Shown here: positions 27,908-36,143 of the stretch, one piece after another
How the letters are laid out: every line of letters begins with the position of its first letter
Position numbering within the stretch: the stretch's first letter is position 1
DNA from: Microbacterium maritypicum
GTDB lineage: Bacteria > Actinomycetota > Actinomycetes > Actinomycetales > Microbacteriaceae
Reading direction: 5' to 3'
DNA length: 64,000 nt
Assembly: GCF_041529975.1 (NCBI RefSeq)
Contig: NZ_CP168030.1
Span: 3,596,001 to 3,660,000, forward strand
Notes under the pieces: model-generated
Told to the model about the DNA's origin: nothing
Seen by the model: the letters and a program-made list of their open reading frames with translations, nothing else
Database searches by the model: none
Translations under genes and position numbers: made by a program

Positions 27908-27928
27908 CGTTCGATTTTACATGCGACT

Positions 27929-27964
27929 TGACATGCATTGGGACTCCATGTCACACTACATGTA
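27929..27964. promoter_or_regulatory. Palindromic operator region between two His-rich regulators
   Basis: The 103-base divergent region contains TGACATG (27929-27935) and CATGTCA (27947-27953), a perfect inverted repeat with an 11-base centre, followed by the 8-base palindrome TACATGTA (27957-27964). ACATG recurs several more times up to 27986. The region is locally AT-richer than its surroundings. It probably binds one or both flanking regulators. Confidence 0.65.
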
Positions 27965-28010
27965 CATGCACTGTGACATTCACATGCACACTGACAACTA
28001 AGGACTTCCC

Positions 28011-28754
28011 ATGAACACCTCTGAATCACAGAACCCCGAGAACACCACCCGCCCCTTCGGCTACTGGCTGAAGGCCGCCGACCGCCTGATGGCGGCCGAG
28101 TTCGCCGCCGCCTTCGACGGCGAGCACGCCAGCCGCCGCGACTGGCGGATCCTCAACATCGTCGACGGCACCGTCACGACGGACCGCCCGCTGAACGAGC
28201 ACAAGCTGCACCGACTCGTCGAGCGCGGCTGGGTCGCCCCCGAGGGCGACGGCTGGACGCTCACCGACGAGGGCCGTGCGGCGAAGGATCGCCTCGGCAC
28301 CATCGTCGACGGCATCCGCGCGAAGGTGTCGAGCGCCGTCTCCGACGAGGAGATGGCCACGACGCTCGCCTCGCTCGAGAAGATCGCCCGCGCCTTCGGC
28401 TGGGACGAGGAGACCCCTCTTCCTCGCGGCCGTCGGCACGGCTTCGGCGGACCCCGCCACGGACGCGGATTCCCGCGCGGCTTCGGGCGTCCGTTCGGCC
28501 GCGGCTTCGGTCCGGACGCGGATGCCGAGCACGGCTGCCGCCACGGCGAAGCAGGTGCCGGACACCGCGGTCACGGCCGCGGGCACGGACACCCCGGGCA
28601 CGGACACCCCGGGCACGGCGACCACGGTCACGACGACCGGGGCCACGGACACCCCGCCCACCGCGGACATGGTCCGCACCGTGCCGAGCGCATCGCCCAG
28701 CACGCCTTCGAGCGCGGCTTCGACGCGGGCTTCACCCGCGGTAGCGACGCCTGA
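28011..28754 (+). CDS. Winged-helix regulator with Gly/His-rich C-terminal tail
   Basis: Protein of 247 residues. The N-terminal 125 residues form a MarR/PadR-like fold (FGYWLKAADRLMAAEFAAAF; LVERGWVAPEGDGWTLTDEG). From about 140 it becomes Gly/Arg/Phe-rich, then His/Gly-rich (GHRGHGRGHGHPGHGHPGHG, about 185-235), and ends in a helix ERIAQHAFERGFDAGF. The tail is a likely metal-binding region. It is divergent from the His-rich MarR gene and ends at a strong terminator. Regulatory target and metal are unknown. Confidence 0.82.
   Translation: MNTSESQNPENTTRPFGYWLKAADRLMAAEFAAAFDGEHASRRDWRILNIVDGTVTTDRPLNEHKLHRLVERGWVAPEGDGWTLTDEGRAAKDRLGTIVDGIRAKVSSAVSDEEMATTLASLEKIARAFGWDEETPLPRGRRHGFGGPRHGRGFPRGFGRPFGRGFGPDADAEHGCRHGEAGAGHRGHGRGHGHPGHGHPGHGDHGHDDRGHGHPAHRGHGPHRAERIAQHAFERGFDAGFTRGSDA
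28581..28619 (+). repeat. 15-bp tandem repeat within the His-rich tail
   Basis: The unit GGGCACGGACACCCC occurs at 28581-28595 and 28596-28610, with a partial third copy after it. It encodes the repeated Gly-His-Gly-His-Pro unit, so the tail probably grows and shrinks by slippage. Confidence 0.8.
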
Positions 28755-28770
28755 CCTCCACCCCCCTCTG

Positions 28771-28807
28771 CGAAACGCCCCACCCGACAGCCGGGTGGGG
28801 CGTTTCG
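28771..28807. terminator. Bidirectional intrinsic terminator
   Basis: A perfect 16-bp stem (CGAAACGCCCCACCCG 28771-28786, complement 28792-28807) with loop ACAGC, between two convergent genes. The AAAC/GTTT ends give a short U-run in either direction. Confidence 0.88.
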
Positions 28808-28823
28808 CGCTATCAGGGGCGGA

Positions 28824-30167
28824 TCAACGCACGCCGCGGCGTGCCAGCGGCACCAGCGCAGCAGCTGTGACCACGACGGCCGCCACGAGCACCGCCGCCA
28901 CGAAACCGCCCGTCACCAGCACGGCGGCGATGGTGCCGAACACCGCGATGCCGAGCCCGCCGCCGAGCGCGAACCCCACCTCCTGGATCGCGCCGACCTG
29001 GCCGGCCTGATCCTCGGTCGTCACCTCGAACAGCGCCGTCGCGGCGAGGGTCGCGCCGACGCCGAACCCGAGCCCGACGAGCACGAGCGGGATCGCCACG
29101 ATCGCGGGGTCGAGTGCGAGCCAGACGAGCCCGACGGCCTGCAGCATCAGCGCCAGGACGGTGAGGGCGTTCGCCGACAGCCAGCGCAGCGCCACGGGCG
29201 CCACGACACCGCCGATCGCGATCGCCACCGCCTGCGGCAGCAGGGCGATGCCCGCCTCGGACGCGCTCTGCCCGCGCGAGTCCTGCAGATGCAGGCTCAC
29301 CAGCAGCACCGAGGCCGACGACACTCCGCTGCTCACGATGATGCGGATGATCGCGGGACTGAATCCCGGCACCCGGAACAGCCGCATGTCGATGAGCGGA
29401 TCACGGAGTCGTCGCTGCCGGCGCACGAAGAACACCAGGCTCAGGATCGCGATCACCGCGGCGACCACCGCCGACATCGGCGCCGCGAGGGCCTCATGCA
29501 GCGCGAAGACGAGCGCACCGAGCGCGACGATCGACGACAGGATGCTGGGTAGGTCCCAGGACGGGCGCTGCGAGCTGCGCGAGTCGGGCACGAGCCACAG
29601 AGCCAGCGCCGCGGCGACCACCGCGAGCGGAACACTGCCGAGCAGCAGCCAGCGCCATCCAGGACCCTCGGCCAGCACTCCGCCGAGCACGGGCCCGAGC
29701 GCGCTGCCCGTGCCGAAGGTCGCCGTCCACAGGCCGTAGGCGAGCACGCGTTCGCGCGCCTGGAACTTGGCGCCGATCGTCGCGACCACGCCCGCGATGA
29801 CGAAGGCCTCGGCGACACCGAGCAGCGCCCGCACGACGATGAGCAGCAGGCCGCTGCCGGCGAGCCCGCCGATCACGTTGAGGACGGCGAACCCGGCCAG
29901 GCCGATCAGGATGATGGTCTTGCGCCCGAACGCATCACCGATCCGCGCGGCGACGATCAGCGTCGCGGCCAACGACAGCGCGTACACATCGACCAGCCAG
30001 AGTCCCTCGGTGTCGGTCAGGTCCAGCTCGCCGCGGATCGCGGGAAGGGCGGTCGAGACGCTGCTGATCGCGAGGGCGCCGATGAGCACCCCGAGGAGGA
30101 GGGGGACCATCGCGAACCAGAGGCGAAGGGAGGAGCGAGTGCCGTCGAGAGTGGGGGTGTTGGTCAC
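28824..30167 (-). CDS. MFS drug-efflux-type transporter (DHA2)
   Basis: Major facilitator of 447 residues, about 14 helices. LLGVLIGALAISSVSTALPA, WLVDVYALSLAATLIVAARI and GDAFGRKTIILIG match the EmrB/QacA group motifs. The GTG at 30167 is chosen because family members have about 20 residues before the first helix; no clear ribosome site is present. Divergent from an HxlR regulator with a 17-base palindrome between them, so it is probably an efflux pump induced by a compound or electrophile. Confidence 0.87.
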   Translation of the reverse strand: MTNTPTLDGTRSSLRLWFAMVPLLLGVLIGALAISSVSTALPAIRGELDLTDTEGLWLVDVYALSLAATLIVAARIGDAFGRKTIILIGLAGFAVLNVIGGLAGSGLLLIVVRALLGVAEAFVIAGVVATIGAKFQARERVLAYGLWTATFGTGSALGPVLGGVLAEGPGWRWLLLGSVPLAVVAAALALWLVPDSRSSQRPSWDLPSILSSIVALGALVFALHEALAAPMSAVVAAVIAILSLVFFVRRQRRLRDPLIDMRLFRVPGFSPAIIRIIVSSGVSSASVLLVSLHLQDSRGQSASEAGIALLPQAVAIAIGGVVAPVALRWLSANALTVLALMLQAVGLVWLALDPAIVAIPLVLVGLGFGVGATLAATALFEVTTEDQAGQVGAIQEVGFALGGGLGIAVFGTIAAVLVTGGFVAAVLVAAVVVTAAALVPLARRGVR

Positions 30168-30174
30168 GGTCTCA

Positions 30175-30191
30175 GTCTGTAAAGTACAGAC
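30175..30191. promoter_or_regulatory. Operator between MFS gene and HxlR regulator
   Basis: Perfect palindrome GTCTGTA-AAG-TACAGAC, 8 bases upstream of the MFS start. The GTAC/TAC half-site content fits HxlR-family operators; the divergent regulator at 30256 is the obvious ligand. Confidence 0.7.
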
Positions 30192-30255
30192 AGAAGCCAC
30201 AAGTACGGTCATTTCTGATACGTACTGACAGTTCGGATACCAAGGGAGCCGTGCC

Positions 30256-30660
30256 GTGCGGGAGAAGACCGAGCGGATCATCCGCGACTGGACCGAGACC
30301 TGCGACGCCGAGGTGTCGATCGCGGTGCTCGGCGGGGCCTGGAAGCCCAGCATCCTGACCCTGCTCGGCGAGCACGAGGTGCTGCGCTTCGGCGAGCTCG
30401 GACGCCTGCTCGAGAACCCGACCGCACGCGTGCTCACCCGTCAGCTGCGGGAGCTCGAGGAAGACGGCCTCATCACCCGCACCGTGTACCGCGAGGTGCC
30501 GCCCAAGGTCGAGTACCGGCTCAGCGACCTCGGCGCGAGCTCCGGACAACTGCTCACGGAGCTGACCCGCTGGGGCACGCTCTACGCCGGTCGGCAGCGG
30601 GCCGCCAAGACAGCAGACGCGCCCGCCGCACCGGAAGCCCTGCCAGCAGCGACCTCCTGA
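30256..30660 (+). CDS. HxlR-family transcriptional regulator
   Basis: Winged-helix protein of 134 residues, GTG start with AAGGGAG 7 bases upstream. CDAEVSIAVLGGAWKPSIL places a cysteine at the N-terminus and the HxlR signature GG-x-WK; RFGELGRLLENPTARVLTRQ and VYREVPPKVEYRLSDLG complete the DNA-binding domain. HxlR proteins often sense electrophiles through such a cysteine. Divergent MFS gene is the likely target. Confidence 0.92.
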   Translation: MREKTERIIRDWTETCDAEVSIAVLGGAWKPSILTLLGEHEVLRFGELGRLLENPTARVLTRQLRELEEDGLITRTVYREVPPKVEYRLSDLGASSGQLLTELTRWGTLYAGRQRAAKTADAPAAPEALPAATS

Positions 30661-30704
30661 GACTCGCACACGCCAGCCGAGACTCACCCCAGCGATCCCC
30701 GCTG

Positions 30705-31145
30705 TCAGATGCGGCGCGGTCCCGGTCCGTCGGTGCCGAGCGCATCCTCGGGGTTCAGCAGACGGCACGCCTTCATCGACAGGCAGCCGCAGCCGATGCA
30801 TCCGGTGAGCTCGCGCCGCAGGTGCTCGAGCTGCGTGCGGCGGAGGTCGAGCTGCTCGCGCCACAGCTTCGCCACGCGCTGCCAGTCGTGCTGCGAGGGC
30901 GGCTCATCCGTCGGCAGGCTCTCGAACACCTCGTGCACGTCGGTGAGAGGGATGCCGAGGCGCTTGGCGACCACGATCAGTGAGATCCGTCGCAGCATGT
31001 GCCGACGGTAGCGGCGCTGATTTCCCGCGGTCCGCGTCGAGACGATGAGTCCGAGCTGCTCATAGAAGTGCAGGGCCGTCGCCGGCACGCCGCTGCGGCG
31101 GACGACCTCGCCGATCGGCAGCAGATCATCGGGTTCCAAGGACAT
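30705..31145 (-). CDS. soxR: Redox-sensitive regulator SoxR
   Basis: MerR-family protein of 146 residues. The winged helix is at about 10-75 (IGEVVRRSGVPATALHFYEQ; GNQRRYRRHMLRRISLIVVA), and the [2Fe-2S] ligands are the canonical C-x2-C-x-C-x5-C in CIGCGCLSMKAC near residue 120. SoxR is activated by redox-cycling compounds. ATG 31145 is preferred over GTG 31151 because GAGGGGG lies 5 bases before it. The divergent operon carries a matching SoxR box. Confidence 0.95.
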   Translation of the reverse strand: MSLEPDDLLPIGEVVRRSGVPATALHFYEQLGLIVSTRTAGNQRRYRRHMLRRISLIVVAKRLGIPLTDVHEVFESLPTDEPPSQHDWQRVAKLWREQLDLRRTQLEHLRRELTGCIGCGCLSMKACRLLNPEDALGTDGPGPRRI

Positions 31146-31157
31146 CTGCACCCCCTC

Positions 31158-31188
31158 TTGACCTCGAGTTTACTCGAGGTATTAGCGT
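31158..31188 (+). promoter_or_regulatory. SoxR box in a 19-bp-spacer promoter
   Basis: The palindrome CCTCGAG-TTTA-CTCGAGG (31162-31179) closely resembles known SoxR boxes. It lies between -35 TTGACC (31158-31163) and -10 TAGCGT (31183-31188), separated by 19 bases, the overlong spacer typical of MerR/SoxR-activated promoters. It faces the MFS-reductase operon; the soxR start codon is 13 bases to the left. Confidence 0.87.
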
Positions 31189-31260
31189 GACGATCGGCCG
31201 CCGAGGAACGGCGCCGCCGGGCGGATGAACGCCCGCCTCCGACGCCACGAAGGGCATCCG

Positions 31261-32700
31261 ATGACCCAGACACCGAACCGCACGAGCACCGCAGGGAGCT
31301 GGCGCGAACTCCTCGGCAGCCGCTACGCCCCGATCGCCTCGGTGCTCGCGGGAGGCGTGCTGCTCGAGGCGAGCAACGTGTATCTCACGACCAGCCTGCT
31401 CCCCACGATCGTCGGCGACATCGGCGGCGCGGAGTTCTACGCGTGGACGATGATGACCTTCCTCCTGGCATCCGTCGTCAGCTCGATGATGGTGAGCAGG
31501 ATCCTCACGCAGCAGGGCGCCGTGCGCGCCTACCTGCTCGCGCTCGGCTTGTTCGCGCTCGGCTCGCTGCTGTGCGCGGCGAGCCCGTGGATGTGGGCGC
31601 TGCTCTCCGGCCGCGCCGTGCAGGGCCTCGGCGGTGGACTGCTCGCCGGCCTCGGCTACGCGCTCATCCAGCGCGCCCTTCCCGAGCGGCTCTGGGCGCG
31701 CGGTGCGGCACTCGTCTCGGCGATGTGGGGCGTCGGCAACATCGTCGGCCCGGTCGTGGGCGGCGTGTTCGCGCAGCTGGACGCCTGGCGGGTGACGTTC
31801 GTCGGCCTCGCCGTCGTCTCCGCGCTGATCGGCATCGTCGTGGTGCGCGCACTGCCGAGGACCGCCCGAGCCCGCTCGAGCGAATCGGTGCCGTGGGGAT
31901 CCCTCGTGCTCCTCTCCGGCGGCGTCGCCGCGGTGGGCATCGCGAGCGTCGTCCCCAGCGGTCTCGGCACCGGGGTCGCCATCGTGGTCGGGGTCGTACT
32001 GGGCGCATGGTTCCTGCGTCACGAGCGCCGCGGGCGCACCGGCATCCTCCCCCGGGTCACGTTCGCCCCGGGCTCCTCGCTGGGCTGGGTCTACGTCACG
32101 GTCGCCGTCCTGGCGTTCGCGATCGGCACCGAGGCGTTCATCCCGCTCTTCGGCCAGGAGATCGGCGGACTGATGCCGTTCATCGCCGGCCTGCTCGGCG
32201 CCGCCCTGTCCCTCGGCTGGTCGATCACCCAGGTGTTCACGGCGAATGCCACCGGCATCCGCTCGCGCCGCGTGCTCATCACCCTCGGTCCGGTCGTCGT
32301 CGCCATCGGTCTCGCCGCGTACGGTCTGCTCCAGCATGAGGGCCCCTCCGCCGTCGTGATCGCACTCTGGTTCGCCACCCTGTTCCTCGCCGGCGCCGGC
32401 ATCGGCCTCGGATTCCCGCACCTGACCGTCGCCGCGCTCGGCAGCACGTCGGGCGAAGAGGAGGGCGCCAAGGCGGCCGCGGCTGTCAACACCGTCTTCA
32501 TCATCGCGAGCGCGTTCAGCTCGGCGATGGCCGGGGTCCTCGTCAACCTCGCGATGCCGGACGTCGTGGATGCCGCCCGCCTCCTGATGCTCGTGTTCGC
32601 GGGCGTCACCGTTCTCGGAGCCTTCATCGCGCGCGGCGCGAGCTGGGGCATCGGACTCACCCGCGACGACGAGCAGCCCGCCGCTACGGCGTCCGACTGA
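31261..32700 (+). CDS. MFS transporter, SoxR-controlled
   Basis: Membrane protein of 479 residues, about 14 helices, with an MFS profile (YLTTSLLPTIVGDIGGAEFY; LLSGRAVQGLGGGLLAGLGY). Start ATG 31261, with GAAGGG 7 bases upstream. Because the promoter carries a SoxR box, it probably expels redox-active compounds such as phenazines or quinones. It is followed after 18 bases by an imine-reductase-like gene. Confidence 0.88.
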   Translation: MTQTPNRTSTAGSWRELLGSRYAPIASVLAGGVLLEASNVYLTTSLLPTIVGDIGGAEFYAWTMMTFLLASVVSSMMVSRILTQQGAVRAYLLALGLFALGSLLCAASPWMWALLSGRAVQGLGGGLLAGLGYALIQRALPERLWARGAALVSAMWGVGNIVGPVVGGVFAQLDAWRVTFVGLAVVSALIGIVVVRALPRTARARSSESVPWGSLVLLSGGVAAVGIASVVPSGLGTGVAIVVGVVLGAWFLRHERRGRTGILPRVTFAPGSSLGWVYVTVAVLAFAIGTEAFIPLFGQEIGGLMPFIAGLLGAALSLGWSITQVFTANATGIRSRRVLITLGPVVVAIGLAAYGLLQHEGPSAVVIALWFATLFLAGAGIGLGFPHLTVAALGSTSGEEEGAKAAAAVNTVFIIASAFSSAMAGVLVNLAMPDVVDAARLLMLVFAGVTVLGAFIARGASWGIGLTRDDEQPAATASD

Positions 32701-32718
32701 CGGAAAGGAAACCTCACC

Positions 32719-33588
32719 ATGGAAACGAAAACCCGGGTCACCGTGATCGGCCTCGGCGAGATGGGCTCCGCGATCGCGAAGGCCCTTCTCGACCGCGGTC
32801 ACTCCACGACCGTCTGGAACCGCACAGCGAGCAAGGCCGACCCGCTGGCCGCGGCCGGCGCCGAGGTCGCCCATACGGCAGCGGATGCCGTGGCGGCGAG
32901 CCCGCTCGTCATCGTCTGCCTGCTCGACAGCGGCGCGGTGGATGCGGTCGTCGGAACACTCGACGCGGCGGTGGAGGGAAAAGTCATCGTGAACGTCACC
33001 AGCGGCTCCCCCGCGCAAGCACGGAGCAACGCGGAATGGGCCCGCACGCGCGGAGCGAAGTACGTGGACGGGGGGATCCTGGGAGACCCGTCGGATGTCG
33101 GCAGACCGAACTTCTTGTTGTCGTTCAGCGGCGATCGCGACGGGTTCGATGCTCACCGCGAGGTGTGGGAAGACCTCGGCACCCTCACCTACTACGGCGA
33201 GGATGCGGGGCTCGCTGCCGTCGAGTTCCTGGCCCAGGTGGCGGTCGGCTACGAGTTCCTCCTCGGCCTGCTGCACACGTTCGCGCTCGTGAAGGCGGAG
33301 GGCGCCGACGTCGAGGGGTTCGCCGACCGCGTCGCCGGGTCGGTCGGCGGCTACGTGCCGCTGGTGCAGGCCTTCGGCACCGCCGTCGCGAGTGGGGAGT
33401 ACGGGCCCGACCTCGGTTCGCTCACCGTGCAGGCCGCACTGATGGACGACCTGATCAGCCACCGCGAGTCCCTCGGCGTCGACACCCTGCGCATGCGCGA
33501 GGTCAAGCGGCTGATGGACCGCCGGATCGCGGACGGCCACGGCGACGAAGGGTTCTCGAGCCTGTTCGAGCTGCTCGGCCACGCGTGA
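32719..33588 (+). CDS. NAD(P)-binding oxidoreductase, imine-reductase/6PGDH-like
   Basis: Dehydrogenase of 289 residues. Rossmann motif GLGEMG at 11-16 and WNRT near 30-34 (an NADP-type signature), followed by NVTSGSPAQARSNAEWARTR and the all-helical C-terminal dimer domain typical of beta-hydroxyacid dehydrogenases and imine reductases. GGAAAGGAAA precedes the start. Co-transcription with a SoxR-driven pump suggests reductive inactivation of a toxic compound; the substrate is unknown. Confidence 0.88.
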   Translation: METKTRVTVIGLGEMGSAIAKALLDRGHSTTVWNRTASKADPLAAAGAEVAHTAADAVAASPLVIVCLLDSGAVDAVVGTLDAAVEGKVIVNVTSGSPAQARSNAEWARTRGAKYVDGGILGDPSDVGRPNFLLSFSGDRDGFDAHREVWEDLGTLTYYGEDAGLAAVEFLAQVAVGYEFLLGLLHTFALVKAEGADVEGFADRVAGSVGGYVPLVQAFGTAVASGEYGPDLGSLTVQAALMDDLISHRESLGVDTLRMREVKRLMDRRIADGHGDEGFSSLFELLGHA

Positions 33589-33594
33589 GCGAAA

Positions 33595-33635
33595 GGATGC
33601 CGCGGCTCTGACACGACGTCAGGGACGCGGCATCC
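33595..33635. terminator. Hairpin between convergent genes
   Basis: GGATGCCGCG (33595-33604) pairs with CGCGGCATCC (33626-33635) over a 21-base loop, overlapping the 3' end of the HxlR gene. It can act for both convergent transcripts. Confidence 0.55.
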
Positions 33636-33999
33636 GCGACGCGTCGGCATGGTCGACGAGGGCGATCTCCTCACGGAGAATGCGCTCACGGCCCCAGTCT
33701 CCGAGGGGTTCGAGAGCGGCACTGAGCGCGGCACCCGCCTCAGTCAGCGAGTACTCGACGCGCGGCGGCACCTCCGCGTAGACCTGTCGACGAACCAGGC
33801 CGTCCTGCTCCATCTCACGCAGGTGCTGGGTCAGCATCTTCTCGCTCACCCCGGGCAAGCCACGGCGCAGCTGCGCGAAGCGCAGGGTGCCGTGCTCGAC
33901 CAGCTCCCAGAGGATCAGGCCCTTCCATTTGCCGCTCACGACATCGAGTGCGGCGTCGATGCCGCAGACGTAGGGCCCGCATCTGACGGTGTCCGACAT
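33619..33999 (-). CDS. HxlR-family transcriptional regulator
   Basis: Protein of 126 residues with ATG at 33999 preceded by GGGGGAGGG. CGPYVCGIDAALDVVSGKWK contains the HxlR cysteine region and GKWK motif; VSEKMLTQHLREMEQDGLVR is the recognition helix region. The first residues hold two further cysteines (Cys7, Cys12), potentially redox- or electrophile-sensitive. Divergent from a DHA2 pump with GTAC-type palindromes between. Confidence 0.92.
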   Translation of the reverse strand: MSDTVRCGPYVCGIDAALDVVSGKWKGLILWELVEHGTLRFAQLRRGLPGVSEKMLTQHLREMEQDGLVRRQVYAEVPPRVEYSLTEAGAALSAALEPLGDWGRERILREEIALVDHADASRMPRP

Positions 34000-34011
34000 G
34001 ATCCCTCCCCC

Positions 34012-34052
34012 ACTTACCAAAAGGTAAGTACCGAAGTAAATAGTGGGTACTT
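34012..34052. promoter_or_regulatory. HxlR operators upstream of DHA2 pump
   Basis: The perfect palindrome ACTTACC-AAAA-GGTAAGT (34012-34029) partly overlaps a second inverted repeat, AAGTACC (34026-34032) and GGTACTT (34046-34052). Both carry the GTA-C half-sites usual for HxlR proteins. A 7-bp hairpin (34051-34067) follows in the pump's leader. Confidence 0.72.
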
Positions 34053-34123
34053 CCCCGATCCGGGGAACCGTCTCAGTATGAGGGACGTGCTCTCGGAAGA
34101 GAAGAGCCGGATACGAGGAGACG

Positions 34124-35647
34124 ATGGACCAGACGACGACCCCCCTGATGCGCGCCGGGGCGAAGGAGTGGCTCGGTCTCGCGGTGCTGGCTCTGCCCAC
34201 GCTGCTGCTGGCACTCGACATCACCGTGCTGCACCTCGGAGTGCCGCGGTTGAGCGAAGAGCTCCAGCCGACCGCGACGCAGCTGCTCTGGATCATCGAC
34301 ATCTACGGGTTCATGATCGCCGGTTTCCTGGTCACAATGGGATCGCTCGGCGACCGCATCGGGCGCAGACGTCTCCTCATCCTGGGTGCGGCCGCGTTCG
34401 GGATCGCGTCCGCAGCGGCCGCGTTCTCGACGACTCCCGAGATGCTCATCGCCAGTCGTGCGGTCATGGGCATCGCCGGTGCCACGCTCATGCCGTCGAC
34501 TCTCGCGCTCATCAGCAGCATGTTCCCCGATCCGCATCAGCGCGGGCTCGCGATCGGCATCTGGGCGACGATGTTCTCCGCCGGAATCGCCCTCGGCCCG
34601 ATCGTGGGCGGGGCGCTGCTCGAGCACTTCTGGTGGGGCTCCGTGTTCCTCCTCGGACTGCCTGTCATGCTGCTTCTGCTGATCGCGGCCCCCCTGCTCC
34701 TTCCGGAGTACCGCGATCGCACGGCTGGGCGACCCGATCTCGCGAGCGTCGGCCTGATCATCGGCGCAATGCTCGCGCTCACGTTCGGGATCAAGGAGTC
34801 GGCTGTGCACGGCATCAGTGCGCCGGCCGCCGCGTCCGGCATCATCGGCCTGCTGCTCGGCTACCTCTTCATCCGGCGACAGGGCCGACTCACGGATCCC
34901 CTGCTCGACCTCCGGCTCTTCGCGAACCCTGCGGTGCGCGCCGGCCTCATCGCACTTCTCATCAGCACCCTCACCATCGGCGGGATCTACCTCTTCCTGA
35001 CGCAGCATCTGCAGCTGGTCGCGGGGCATCCGCCGCTCCTCACCGGCCTGCTGCTGCTCCCGGGAGCCGCGGCCCTCATCCTCGCCTCCGTCCTGGCACC
35101 GATCCTCGCCCGCCGCATCCGCCCGGTGCTGATCGTCGCCGTGTCGCTCGCCGTGTCCGCTGCGGGCTTCGTGGTCCTCGCACGCGCGGCGGTGGAGGCG
35201 GACACCGTGCTCGTACTGGTCGGCTTCGCGGTCGCTTATGCCGGGATCGGTCCCGTTACGGCCCTCTCCACCGAGCTCGTGGTGGGGTCGGCGCCTCCCG
35301 AACGGGCAGGATCGGCATCGGCGCTCAGCGAGACGAGCACCGAGATCGGCGTCTCCCTCGGCATCGCCGTCATGGGCAGCATCGGAGTCGCGGTCTATCG
35401 CGCCGGCATTCCCCAGGGATCGGATGCCGAAGGGACCGCCGATGCATACGGGAGCGCGGCGGAGACGCTGGCTGCGGCGCTGCAGGCGGCGGACGCCCTC
35501 CCCGCCACCCAGGGGGACGCGCTCCGCGTACTCGCCACCGACGCCTTCTCCGCAGGATTCGAGGTGTCGGCCTGGCTGGGGGCGGTGCTGCTGATCGCGG
35601 CGAGCGCGGTGACGCTCACGGCCCTGCGTCGACCACGGATCGAGTGA
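34124..35647 (+). CDS. MFS transporter, DHA2 (EmrB/QacA) drug-efflux type
   Basis: Fourteen-helix pump of 507 residues, CGAGGAG before the ATG. LLLALDITVLHLGVPRLSEE (motif D1), WIIDIYGFMIAGFLVTMGSL, GDRIGRRRLL (motif A) and ASRAVMGIAGATLMPSTLAL (motif C region) give a clear DHA2 profile. Probable export of lipophilic or cationic compounds under control of the divergent HxlR protein. Its TGA abuts the stop of the convergent MarR gene, sharing the sequence TGATCA. Confidence 0.92.
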   Translation: MDQTTTPLMRAGAKEWLGLAVLALPTLLLALDITVLHLGVPRLSEELQPTATQLLWIIDIYGFMIAGFLVTMGSLGDRIGRRRLLILGAAAFGIASAAAAFSTTPEMLIASRAVMGIAGATLMPSTLALISSMFPDPHQRGLAIGIWATMFSAGIALGPIVGGALLEHFWWGSVFLLGLPVMLLLLIAAPLLLPEYRDRTAGRPDLASVGLIIGAMLALTFGIKESAVHGISAPAAASGIIGLLLGYLFIRRQGRLTDPLLDLRLFANPAVRAGLIALLISTLTIGGIYLFLTQHLQLVAGHPPLLTGLLLLPGAAALILASVLAPILARRIRPVLIVAVSLAVSAAGFVVLARAAVEADTVLVLVGFAVAYAGIGPVTALSTELVVGSAPPERAGSASALSETSTEIGVSLGIAVMGSIGVAVYRAGIPQGSDAEGTADAYGSAAETLAAALQAADALPATQGDALRVLATDAFSAGFEVSAWLGAVLLIAASAVTLTALRRPRIE

Positions 35648-36073
35648 TCAGGCAGATACACCGGTTCCGACGCGTCTGAGCAGGTCGAGGAAGACGGCGC
35701 GCTCCTCGTCGGCCAGCGGGGCGAGGAATTGCTCCTGCACTCGGTCGACGACGGTATCGAGCCGGGCGAGCTCGGTGCGGCCCGACGCGGTGAGGGTGAC
35801 GAGGTTGCGGCGGCGGTCGGACGGATGCGGCGCGCGCGCGAGCAACCCGCCCGCTTCGAGCGCGTCCAGCGCGACCGAGACGTCGCTGCGGTCGATCTCG
35901 GTCGCGCGCCCGAGGTCGGCCTGGCTGATCGGGCCCCACTCCTCGACCGCCGCAAGAAGCCGGTAGTGGTAGGCGCGGGCGCCCGCATCGGTGAACTGCT
36001 CCTGCAGGAGCGCATGGCTGCGCAACTGCGCTCGGCTGACCCACCAGGTCGCTCTGTCTTCGAGTCGTCGCAT
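35648..36073 (-). CDS. MarR-family transcriptional regulator
   Basis: Protein of 141 residues with the full MarR fold: ISQADLGRATEIDRSDVSVA (recognition helix) and HPSDRRRNLVTLTASGRTEL (wing), flanked by dimerisation helices. It is divergent from a smaller MarR-like gene, with two 17-base palindromes in the 70-base gap, which it probably binds. Convergent stop codons abut the DHA2 pump gene. Confidence 0.9.
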   Translation of the reverse strand: MRRLEDRATWWVSRAQLRSHALLQEQFTDAGARAYHYRLLAAVEEWGPISQADLGRATEIDRSDVSVALDALEAGGLLARAPHPSDRRRNLVTLTASGRTELARLDTVVDRVQEQFLAPLADEERAVFLDLLRRVGTGVSA

Positions 36074-36087
36074 GCCCCGATGCTACT

Positions 36088-36130
36088 CGTTGGTGCCACC
36101 CACGATCTGTTACCGTTGGTGGAACCAACG
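36088..36130. promoter_or_regulatory. Two MarR-type operators
   Basis: CGTTGGT-GGA-ACCAACG (36114-36130) is a perfect palindrome; CGTTGGTGCCACCCACG (36088-36104) is a related one with one mismatch. They share the CGTTGGTG half-site and their centres are 26 bases apart, so two dimers could bind side by side on one face region. Confidence 0.75.
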
Positions 36131-36143
36131 ATATGGAGAAGTC

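Noticed and set aside
28581..28619. Tandem repeats as a CRISPR array
   Set aside because: The unit is 15 bp, repeats are contiguous without spacers and lie in frame inside a His-rich coding tail.
31126..33582. Open frame of 818 codons antisense to the SoxR-controlled operon
   Set aside because: Composition is dominated by Glu, Arg, Asp and Gly, it runs across two real genes with clear motifs, and it has no ribosome site.
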